Shown here one piece after another: positions 13,093 through 24,200 of a DNA stretch of 64,000 bases. This DNA comes from Aspidapion aeneum. Lineage: Eukaryota; Arthropoda; Insecta; Coleoptera; Brentidae. Location: positions 202,837,013-202,901,012 of the forward strand of contig OY755038.1 of assembly GCA_963576565.1 (NCBI GenBank), written 5' to 3'. The number at the start of each line of letters is the position of its first letter. Position 1 is the first letter of the stretch. The position numbers and the translations under genes were made by a program. The notes beneath the pieces are model-generated. The model did no database searches. It saw only the letters and a list, made by a program, of their open reading frames with translations, and was not told where the DNA came from.

Positions 13093-14017
13093 AGAAATAG
13101 ATTAAGTTGTGTGCCATCAGTAAATTGAAGATGTCCTATTCATTTAAAATACTAAATCGGTTAAAAATAAAAACTATTGACACTGAAATTTAACTTTAAC
13201 TGACAAAGAAATGTGAACAAACAACCATGGGCATGGTTCTTATAGTAAAATATTTTAATATTTAGGCTAAAAATGGTTCTTGGTATAATAGTCATATCAT
13301 GTCTGAAAATGTGCTTAACTGATTCTGTTGTTAATACCGTGTTGAATTTAAAAAGAAACCAATGTTTACAGTGTAGTATATCAAAGAGTAGGTACCTAGG
13401 TAAAAAAAAACTTCTTACAGGAACTATAAATACTTAGTTTTACTATTCTAGTGCTTCTGGTCTTTTGCTTTTTTAAATCAGTCAGGTAATTAAAAAGTTA
13501 TTAAGATAAGTATATAAATTTAATGGTTTGGGCGTTATCTGGTTTTGAAAATTGTTCTGTTTTAATAATAAATTAATGTTAATAAGTTAATAAATTCCTA
13601 AGTGATATTTTATGGTTGGTATTACAAAACAATCCAATAAAAACCTGCTAATTTAACATGCACAAGAAAGAGAAACAATGAAAACACGAACAATAATTAC
13701 AAGACCGTAAAGAAGGAAATAATTAATTTATTATATAAACAGTGGCGTATACAACAAATCGCCTTGAGGGGGGGTCCACATTGTGGATTGGCATGGATCA
13801 CTCTTCCTGCAGATTCGACGCTGGATAAAGTGAAAACCACGTTTCCTAAACATTCTAACTATTGAGATACATCAGAGTGTAAAAATTTTCAAAAAACAGA
13901 TCTTGATAAAAAATGAGATTTAAATTGTTTTTTAACACCCTGCATACCAAAAGGGAAGACGTTTGGACATTATAAACACAAAAAGAACAAAAAAATAGGC
14001 TTACTAAATATTTGTTT

Positions 14018-14081
14018 AGCGTCCCTGCCTGTGGTCGATATCAGGGTTTGCCAATATCTGTTGCATACAGGGACGCTTAAT
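14018..14081. repeat. Short inverted repeat
   Basis: tttagcgtccctg (14016-14028) is matched by cagggacgcttaa (14069-14081), with a 40-bp loop. The stretch 13093-14017 before it holds nothing recognised beyond a lone CAGTGGCGTATA hAT-type end near 13743. Confidence 0.5.
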
Positions 14082-14256
14082 TGTCCCTGTAAATTAGATG
14101 GATGGTAGACCGCTTAAAGCGATAAAATTAATTACTGTGTTAATCTATAGATCCTTATAATAAATATTGGTGTATTGAACTCAACTCCTTTATTTTGTTT
14201 TCTTTTATTTAACCTAATAGGAGTACCAAGGAGCTAAATCTGTTGTTTATGCGTTA

Positions 14257-14896
14257 AGCGGCATTTACACGGGTCGATTTCTGGCTAAAATCGCCCGTAT
14301 AAATGGGAAATCGTCTGCGCCGCATACGACTAGATCAAATCTGCCAAAAGTTGGGTACCCCTCGAATTTTGCCGCGCGACCGTAGGTCGCATGCGGCTGG
14401 TGACTAAAATCGACCGTGTAAATGGTTAGGTGATTCACAGCCGCATAGGTCATTTGCACAGTTTTTTGATGATTAGGAGTTTGTAACAACAATATTTCGC
14501 TTTTAAAGATGTACAAAAATTGAAATTGGGTGCTACGAAAAATATCCCTTCCTGTGGAATCCTAGAGCAGAAAAGTACAGAAAAAATGATGTGCTTTTGG
14601 GTGCCCTGAAAGCAATTATTGCAGAAATTGAATTAAACATGTCTCCAGAAGAATTGAAAAAAATTTAAGAACCACATATATCAGAGATATTATCTTTGTT
14701 TCTTCTCTTTGTGCTCTTTAAGCAATTCTTTAATTATTGCTTTACGCGCTATTTTAATTCCATTACGTTAAAACACCTGTTTTGCACAACATTTTCAACA
14801 AAAATCACCTATTTCCTTGTGACTTTAGTCGAATCGTGTAAATGGGGTAGCGATTCGACTGCCGCACGGCTAAAATCGACCCGTGTAAACACCCCT
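14257..14896 (+). mobile_element. PIF/Harbinger-like non-autonomous element
   Basis: Flanked by TTA (14254-14256 and 14897-14899), the 3-bp duplication typical of Harbinger elements. Ends are imperfect inverted repeats sharing tttacacgggtcgatt. An internal relative of the end (aatcgaccgtgtaaatgg) occurs near 14407. It contains a MADF-like coding remnant (separate entry), consistent with the MADF/Myb-like accessory gene of Harbinger elements. Confidence 0.75.
14507..14668 (+). pseudogene. MADF-domain remnant of a Harbinger accessory gene
   Basis: Open from a stop at 14504-14506 to TAA 14666-14668, no Met at the start. Reads IEIGCYEKYPFLWNPRAEKY followed by RKNDVLLGALKAIIAEIELN. The pattern Y-x2-YPFLWNP...Y..R is that of MADF (SANT/Myb-like) domains. 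Truncated after the second helix; non-functional. Confidence 0.6.
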
Positions 14897-14934
14897 TTAG
14901 GTTTTCGTCCAGGATTGTGGTAATAAAAGGTAGG

Positions 14935-15155
14935 GTCAAGTGGTGTAAAAGTGAGACACGCAATCCCGTTGAACAATAAGACACTTAAATAAAAAATGCG
15001 AATAATTGAATTCCGATAGATTTTCTATTATAAACTGATAGCAGCAGTTGTAAGGACCTCATACCTACAATTTATTAATTTTTTTTGTAAAAATAGGCTC
15101 ATAATTAAAATTACAAAATCCATAGCTTTATTTGTGGTATAAAACTTTTAAAATC
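14935..15155 (+). repeat. Interspersed repeat, copy 1
   Basis: The segment with ttgaacaataagacactta, ataaactgatagcagcagtt, acctacaatttatt and ataggctcataattaaaa is found again, in reverse complement, at about 40955-41165. Unclassified. Confidence 0.6.
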
Positions 15156-15215
15156 GTAGGTGATCCGTGGTTAAATATGACTATGCTAATCAATAAAACG
15201 CTATTTTTGAGACTA

Positions 15216-16045
<830 letters not shown>

Positions 16046-16520
16046 TATTTTCAACACCATCTATTTCTACTGTATTGGGGGGTGGAGGCTCGAACCCACA
16101 CCCCCCTTTGTGTAAGCCCATGGTTTAAAAACAAGCAGGCAACAACTGCTGCGGTGGGCAACCGTGCGTGAAATGAGAGCTTCCGAAGAAATACACAACT
16201 GAGAAGTAATTAGAGATAAAACAGTGAGTTCATTTGCATTACGCTTAAAACTCGCTGCAAATATAATGGCCAAGCGTTCTATGAATATGCCGGAAAATAT
16301 CTTTCAAATAAATTTTCAACATCACATGCCAAATTCGTCTAATTTTTTTGGTAGATAAATGGATAGAAGCATCAACATATAAACATTTTGATGAGATGAA
16401 TTCAATAAAAAAAGGGACAACATTCGCCTCTACAGTTTTCGCTATCAAAGCCCGAAGCCCCCCCCACCCTGCGCCCATTATTTAAACATTTTATGTGACC
16501 CGATCAAGAAAATGAATATA

Positions 16521-17784
16521 CAGTCAAACTTCGATAACTCGAACAACCATGTGTCACATCAAAATTTCGACTTATCAAGACTTCGACTTATCAAATAATA
16601 AACAAAAATTTTTTCGACGTTTTCGTTTTTTATGTGAATTAAAATTTAGGTGTTTTTTTAAGGAAAAATTGGTATACTTGCAATAATTCTGATACAACCA
16701 AGTCTATATTAAAAACAATTACCTCTAATACATGTTAATACATAATTTTTGTTCTTATACATATGTATGAATGTACAAATTTATTTTACCAAAAAAAATT
16801 CGGTTTTTGTGACATAGTAACATACACACAACTCTTCTTAAATGTATAGCAAATCGAATACAAGTTCAACTGAATTGCGTCTAGTGATGGGTCGTTCGCG
16901 AATGAACCGGTTCAAAGATCCGGATCTTTATACTGAGCCGTGAGAACCGACTCTCGGATTTTCAAAGAGACGGTTCGCGGATCCGCGATCCATGAGTCTT
17001 TGTGACGATCTGGCGAATAAGAAAGCGTCCGAAGATTCACGAACTCTTCCGACCACAGAACTCCCGACTGAACCGCAGTTCAAACCGCTCAAGAAGATCA
17101 AGCGACCGAAGAGATCCGAGATCCGTTGAATCGCACGAATTGCAAAGACACAGAACACTAAAGGGAGGCTACGTAAAGAGCACGTTGACAACTTAAAAAC
17201 TTTATTTTTTACGGCACAATTTTATGATCATTTATTTACTTAATTACTTGAAAACAAAAGGACGTGTTTCTTGATGTTTTGTTTATGGTCGATCAGATGA
17301 TTTATAACTACAATGGCGTTGTGATAGTTTTCTTATGTCCCGCCAAGGATTTGGTGGCGCCACGTATCCAAGCCAAGGCCAAGAGCGCAAATTGACAGCG
17401 AAGCGGAGAACCGAACGCAGAAATCACGATCGTCATAAATGAGAAAGATCCGGATCCGCGAGCCGGTTCAGTGAGTCGGCTCTTTGTACTGACCCGGATC
17501 CGTTGAGCCGGATCTCAAAAAAGACCCGTATTGCCCATCACTAATTGCGTCTGTAAAACATTCCAATGCAAACAAACAAGTTAGAACGATTCGTAATCAG
17601 GGGATTCCCCCAGAAAATTCGACTCATCGAAGTTGACGCCACACAAAACGTTCGAGTCATCAAGATATTGGACTAATCAAGACCAATTACATCTATTTCT
17701 TACCCTTGACGCTATTGCCAACAGTTTAGTTCGACTTATCAAAGATTTTGAGTTATCGAAGTTTGAGTTATCGAAGTTCGACTG
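16521..17784. mobile_element. Tigger/pogo-type MITE with nested hAT
   Basis: Ends CAGTCAAACTTCGATAACTC and, on the right, gagttatcgaagttcgactg; flanked by TA (16519-16520, 17785-17786). Internal repeats of tcgacttatcaa near both ends. About 594 bp remain when the nested hAT element (16882-17543 plus one duplication) is removed. No transposase is visible. The CAGT-x-AACTTCGATAACTCGA end is typical of Tigger-like elements. Confidence 0.85.
16882..17543. mobile_element. Nested hAT non-autonomous element
   Basis: Perfect TAGTGATGGG...CCCATCACTA ends and perfect 8-bp target duplication ATTGCGTC (16874-16881 and 17544-17551). Interior is GC-richer with repeated gatccgg and gaaccggttc blocks. Open frames on both strands (16928-17191, 17002-17196) are chance products of this composition. 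Inserted into the Tigger-like element around it. Confidence 0.93.
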
Positions 17785-17855
17785 TAGTTTATTTGTTTTT
17801 TGTTTGAATAATTCTTTGTTTAATTTTAAGAATGGTTTTTCTTCAGGTATAAATA

Positions 17856-18974
17856 CAGGGTGTTCGGCACATGAACCGTCAAAATTTTTTGGGATATTGT
17901 TGGGGTTATTTGCTACCTTTTCAACCTTGGAACTTGGGTCCTAAGAGTCACGGCTAAAGAGATATGAATTTTTTTTAAAAAATTCTCAAATTACCCAAAA
18001 TCCCACCTTTAAACCCTCGTAAGCCTTTTATTAATGTCTGGAAAAGCACCATTTTTTTTATAATTCTGTAATCTTATGCTTCTTTAACCAATTAATAGAT
18101 TTGTTAAAATTGATGTACCAAAGGGACTTACGAGGTTTTTTATTGAAGAACATTACTGATTTTGGGAAAGAAAACCAATTTTAAAATTAAAAAAAGTATG
18201 GACAATTGAGAACTTAATTTTTTTAAAAAACTTCTTTAGTTGATTACCTTTCTAGCGGTATGCTACACATTGATAAAAAAAACATTTCTGCTTTAAAATA
18301 CGGATATTTCGTCAGAAGGGCGAGACTCGTTCGGAATTGGTAAGAAAAAAAATTTAATGTTTATGATCGTTTACCTACTTAAACAAAAGTTAAACTTTTA
18401 ACAATAATGTATTGTGTTCTTTATTTATAAATTTTGTTCGAAACGATCATAAACATCAAATTGTTTTTCTTATCAAGTTCGAACGATTATTGCCCGCCTC
18501 ACGGAATATCCGTATTTTAAAGCAGAATTGTTTTTTTTTAATCAATGTGTAGCATACCGTTAGAAAGGTAATCAACTAGAGAAATTTTTAAAAGAAAATG
18601 AAGTTCTCAAGTGTCGATACTTTTTTTAATTTTTATTTTAATTTTGAAATTGATTTTTTTTCACAAAATCACTAATGTTCTTCAATAAAAAATCTCGTAT
18701 GTCCGTTTGGTACATAAATTTTAACAAATCTATTAATTAGTTGAAGTAGCATAAGATTACAGAATTATTTAAAAAAAATGGTGCTTTTCCAGACATTAAT
18801 AAAAAGCTTACGAGGGTTTAAAGGTGGGATTTTGGGTAATTTGAGAAAAAAATTAAAAAAATTCATATTTCTTTAGCCGTGACTCTAAGGACCCAAGTTC
18901 CAAGGTTGAAAAGGTAGCAAATGACCCCAACAATATCCCAAAAAATTTTGACGGTTCATGTGCCGAACACCCTG
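17856..18974. mobile_element. Long foldback element (CAGGGTGTTCGGCAC ends)
   Basis: TA-flanked (17854-17855, 18975-18976). Two arms of roughly 500 bp are near-perfect reverse complements (for example tgacggttcatgtgccgaac, gtgggattttgggtaattt, cattaataaaaa) around a short AT-rich centre at about 18360-18480. No coding sequence. As DNA or RNA this would fold into a 1.1 kb hairpin. Confidence 0.9.
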
Positions 18975-19261
18975 TATATTTAAAAAACTCTTGATTTGAA
19001 AAACACTTTATCGTTTTGAAATACAGATTCTCTTTTCAAAACTAGATTTCGAGGAAAATCGAATATTGTTGCATAGCGGAGGTCGCCATTAAGTAAAAAC
19101 AACTTAATTTGGAACAAGATAATATGATCGAGACAATACGTTTTCTGGATTTGATATAATATTTTTTGTGAGGTTATTATAACCTCTTAATAATGTTTTA
19201 TTCTGCTTATTTCATTAAAAAAACCTCAACCTTAATCCTCACATAAAAGCGTATGTAAAAA

Positions 19262-19372
19262 CAGTGGCGCATTCTTATTTATGTATTCGTTGGTTATTTT
19301 TTACTAGAACTAAAATTATAAGCTTAATGTCAAAGGGGAGGGGGACTTTGACTCCCCGTGGATCTGCCACTG
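19262..19372. mobile_element. 111-bp hAT MITE
   Basis: Ends CAGTGGCGCA and TCTGCCACTG; perfect 8-bp duplication TGTAAAAA (19254-19261, 19373-19380). A further half-end (gcgagccgccactg, about 19890-19905) of a related family occurs downstream without a visible partner. Confidence 0.85.
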
Positions 19373-20419
19373 TGTAAAAATGCCCCCCAGAAATTAGTTG
19401 ATTTTTTATGGTCTGTATTTTTTGTTGTCCTTGCTTAAACACAAGAAAAAACTCACAACTACAACTTAACGTGACATAAACAATCGAATCGATCTACTAT
19501 TACTTATGAGGTAGCAATTATGTCCTAATGGAAGATAATATCCAACTGTCTCACATTATTACCACAAATTAACTATTTCCTTCTCAACGATAATAATATT
19601 AATTATTATTTATTGCCCTGGTTTGTAATGAGCAATCAATTTACTACCATAGGGTTATCATCAAATTTTTTTTTAAAGGTAGATTTTTATTACGAAAAAA
19701 TATTACCCTATATAACGGTATACAAAGAGTTTTGAGTAATGGACCATTACATTACACGCAATGTTTTTTTGAATGAATGTGTTTTTTTCTTGAAGCGCTG
19801 CTTCACCTCTTTTTCTAGACTAAATATAATAATCTAAGGCATGATAAAAAATCGAAGCTGCGCGGTGGCGGCCGGCACTGCTGCGTAAAGTCGCGAGCCG
19901 CCACTGTGATGTTATCATGTTTTTCTTTAAAAAGGTATTTGCACTGGTCTCTTAATTTAATAGACAAAAAAGAAATCCTGATGGAATAAGACGAAGTCTC
20001 AATGCCTTTTATTTTCTTAATGGCTGACAACCCGAGAATTGTATGGAAGCACAAAACAAGAATCAAGAAGGCGAAGCGTAAGCGACGCAATTCGAGATTA
20101 AATTAATGTTAAAGCGAGAAACAGCTTCGGATTCCAAATCGAGAACAAAAAGCGAAGAACGAAATAATTAAGCCAAACAAATGAATCTTGTTCATCAGTT
20201 TAATCTTACTTGGTGTTAAAACAAGTTATTTACTTGTTACTTTATATTGACTAACCAGTTTTTTAACATAATAGTTCAGCTTAATAAAAAGTCATAAAAA
20301 AGAAAAATTTTGTGTATCTTACATGCGGAAAAATAAAAAGTATAAAAAGTAGTCTACAACTTTTTTAAAAACTTCCAGGAATAAATATAAAAATACGAAT
20401 ACAATTTAAATAAATACTA

Positions 20420-21022
20420 CAGTGAAACCTTTCCTTTCGGACACCTCTATCAAGCGGACACTCCCTTTAGGCGGACAAATTTATTGAAACCAAGCTCTTT
20501 CCTATTTCTTTACATGTAAAATTCACTCCTATAATCGGACACTCTAATAAGCGGACGCGGACAATTTTTTTTTGGGTAAATAATTCTCAAACCTTCCTTA
20601 ATCGGACGCGAACCTCTGACAACAGGACGGAGCGCTGCACGAAACGGGCATAAATATTATGTAGTATGTTGGCAACAACGCATTCTCCAGCCAGGGAGTT
20701 ACTTCTTTCCGTTTTAATGCGGAGATTAAATAATACTCTCGTATTTATAACATATTTTATTCGGCGGGATAGATCTCTTTGAAATGACGCCTAGTAAAAA
20801 ACTTGGTTTACGTGAAAAAATGGAAGTTTTTAACGTTTCGGAGAAGGAACATCTATCTGCACGAAAGATCGCTGAAAAATTTAATATCGGAAAAACTCGA
20901 GCAGCGGAAATTATTAATAAATATATATTAAAATTTGGCATCTCTGTCTCATAAGCGGACACCTCCAATAAGCGGACAAAATCGACGAAACCGTGAACGT
21001 CCGCTTATAGGAGGTTTCACTG
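20420..21022 (+). mobile_element. pogo/Tigger element, internally deleted
   Basis: Ends CAGTGAAACCT and AGGTTTCACTG flanked by TA (20418-20419, 21023-21024). Sub-terminal copies of taagcggac/ggacac run along both ends. Contains the N-terminal transposase start (20784-20954). It sits 145 bp upstream of the first sbb exon. Confidence 0.93.
20784..20954 (+). pseudogene. N-terminal HTH fragment of pogo/Tigger transposase
   Basis: 56 codons from ATG: MTPSKKLGLREKMEVFNVSE then KEHLSARKIAEKFNIGKTRA and AEIINKYI. This is the psq/CENP-B-type helix-turn-helix that opens Tigger transposases. The frame ends where it runs into the terminal repeat; the DDE catalytic domain is absent. Confidence 0.8.
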
Positions 21023-21166
21023 TATATGCTATTACTTATTTATATATGCCTAGTCGCATCATAAATGCTTATATATGCCTATCCATGGCGCAGTTGAGAT
21101 TGTTGGATTTTAATACCTTTTCGTGAATTTTTTTTAAACGTATACTCAATAAATTTTTTGTTGCAG

Positions 21167-21290
21167 GAAGTGACTGACGTCTGCGTGGGTACCAGCGTCG
21201 GAACTATAACCGAACCAGACTGTTTGGGTCCCTGCGAGCCAGGTACTAGCGTCACCTTAGAGGGGATCGTATGGCATGAGACTGAAGGAG
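21167..21290 (+). CDS. sbb: sbb exon a: conserved family-specific block, first half
   Basis: Follows the acceptor ttgttgcag and ends at gttagt; enters in phase 0 and leaves in phase 1. It encodes [19 protein letters not shown] and then [20 protein letters not shown], the most conserved part of the ZNF608/ZNF609/Sbb family. The acceptor follows a T-rich tract and the coding sequence is far more GC-rich than its surroundings. Because it enters in phase 0 without a Met, an upstream coding exon must exist; none was recognised in the 21 kb before it. Confidence 0.95.
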
Positions 21291-24200
21291 GTTAGTATGT
21301 TGCATTCAATTTATTTTGGGACCAAAATAAGTTTTTTTAAATTTTACGGCTCGATTTCTTCCTGTTAGATCCATGTTTGAGTGTCCTGCTTATAAAGCAT
21401 GGTTAAATGCTTATAGGTTTATGGGAAATTATTACTGTACGTAAGATAAGAACAACTGCATATGTATAAAATATGTATTATATAAGAAAAAAGGATAGAT
21501 AGGTTTATGGGAAATTATTACTGTACGTAAGATAAGAACAACTGCATATGTATAAAATATGTATTATATAAGAAAAAAGGATAGAGGTTTACACGTGGTT
21601 ATGCCCGTTGCATCAGGATAGCCCCTGTAAAATAGAGGGAGGAAATTTCTGACATCAATTGTTTCCCCTTGCGCCGCGATCTTTTCTTTCAGTTCGTAAG
21701 GAAAATCGATCCAGGATAGTGTACATAAAATATCAGAAATTTAGACGATAACTACGTAAGATACAATCCTTTTTTTCAAGCTTGTTCTTTTTTATAATAT
21801 TTAATGCCATGTCTACCACAAACCAAAGTTTATGACTTCCCCAGTGAAACAAATAAGAGAGGGGTCTGCAAATTCTTTAATATTGGTTTAAGAACTACCT
21901 AACGAATTAAATTCTCAAAAATACCACCGCTTTGTGCTAAACAGTATCCGAGCCTGTTATAAAATTCAGTTCGGACATTACTTATTTTTGCACGAAGTTA
22001 ATCCATAGAGGCCAGCTGATAGTACCTTGCCTGTTTGTAATAAGCCGCCTTGCAAATGTTTTATTCAAAAACACTCTCACAGGCAAAGTGTCATGAGCTG
22101 GGCAACCATTTTCCATAAACCATATTTGGTTAAAATCACCATTTCGAATCGCAGGAATGATTTGGTCCTGCAACAGAGCTAAATAATTTTTTCCTCGTAA
22201 ATTCTCATTGAAGAAAAAAGGACCAGTGAGATTGTCACCCAAAATCCCAGTCCAGACATTAAGTTTTTGAGGATACTGGGTCCGTTCTGCTGTATGCAAG
22301 TGTTTACTTTTGGTGATCCGTAACAAACAACAGAAGAATTATCCATGAATTGAAAACGAACTTTCTTCTGTAAAACAAATATTTTTAATATAATTTTCAT
22401 ATTTTGCTAAAATGCATATTTATTTTTTAGGTATACTAGTTGTAAACGTAACATGGAGAGGAAAGACTTATGTGGGCACTCTTCTGGACTGTACGAGGCA
22501 CGACTGGGCACCGCCTAGGTATGTTAATATTTTTACACATTTTCTTTAAAAGTTAACTGGAGTTTTAAACTTACTAAAGACCAAAGGTACTTTTTTATCC
22601 CTAAACGAGAATTCTTTACAACTCGCTAAAATGTAAAAACGTACTTATCGCACTTTAGGGATAAAAAGTACACATTTTATCAAGCATTTTAGGGATAAAT
22701 TTATCCCTGTTATGAAAACAAATTAGCAATAAACTCAAGATTAAAGGTAGGTAACCTATCAGGAATAAAAACTAAAAATCGGGATGAAAAGTCACAGATC
22801 GGGGAGAAAAAGTTAAAATTCTTAAAAACCTAAAAAGATTAGAAATTCAAAAATGCGAAAAATAGCTTATAAACCTTGTGATAAAAGTGTATTTTTAACT
22901 CTTGGATTAAAATGGACTTTTTATTCTGAAATTTCAAACCTAAAAAGTAAGAAGGACTTTTTCTCCTTGGTTTTGCTGTAAATGATAATTTTTCCTTTGG
23001 CAGGCATAAAAGGACTGTCAGTGTGGATGAAAAATTGCGTAGATACCTCGTGATAAAAGTTTTGACAAATTTAACAGCTAAATTTTCGTCTATGAGGTAT
23101 TTTTAATCCCGAGGCTAAATCTTTTAATCTGAGAAAGCAATAGGGGCGAGCGGGGCAATAGAACGGGGCAAGTTAACGAACTTAATTTAACACAAAATTT
23201 ATAAATGGCAACGAGTTTATTACTGTTTTGTTAGAACTCTTTAAAGTCAAACATTTATAGGTTAAAGATAGATGGAGTACGTAAGAATAATAATAGTACG
23301 TACAGTGGCTCAAAGCCTATAATTCGAGTGGTCGCTTATAAAATTTTATGCCGAAAAATAAGCTTTTGCGGAAAAATCTAATGGAAGAATAATATTTGTT
23401 GGTATCTAGGAACTTATTTATTATAATTTCAATATAAGAACCTGTGAAGGACCATCTTTGGTCGTTAATTGTTTTTATTTTTTATTTTTAACTAAAAAAT
23501 TGTACTTTGGGGCTAGTTGGCGGGGGCAAGATGGCGAATAAAGAGGAGGTTGAAAAAAAACTTGCATTTTTAATGTTTTTGGCTGTGTAGATTTTTAGTT
23601 TAAATTTTTGTGTCCTTTTTTAAATTTCTGTGTAAATCTAACAATTAAACGAAGTTTTTTAGTCAAAACTACGTTTGGGTATTTTCTAGGAAGCTTTATT
23701 CCTTAACATCGTCATATCGCCCCGCTCTCCCCTACTTTTAGAATTAAATGGTACATTATAATAACAAGAAATAAAAGTGATACTTTTTATCACGAGGCTA
23801 AAAGTATAAAACGGGATAAAAATACAATTTTATCACGTATACGCTATTTTTTGCAATTCTGGACTTTTTTCGAGTACTCTACTAAAAGTTAAATGTCTAC
23901 CACAAGATTGATAGGTACCTCTGTAGTAGGTTACTATGGACAATAGTTATTTACCTAACAAATGCGGAATATTTTACCGCACGCGACGGCAGTTGGCCGA
24001 ACGGCGCGGAGCGGAGTTCGGTCAAGCCGTCAAGGGTGGTAAAGACACTTTCCGCATGTGTTAGGTACAATATTTTACCTATGAGTATCTTTTTTTTCAT
24101 AAAAATTGAATGCAATTTATAAATAAACATGTCAAATATTGAAGCTGTTTTATTGATGCGTGGCTAAGGTTTCTAAGTGGTACGCGTGCGGTAAAGTAAC

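Noticed and set aside
16080..16110. tRNA-like string ggctcgaaccca
   Set aside because: Only a T-arm-like box; no acceptor stem, D arm or anticodon arm could be placed around it.
16928..17196. Opposed open frames of 87 and 64 residues
   Set aside because: Both lie within the nested hAT MITE and show no family motif.
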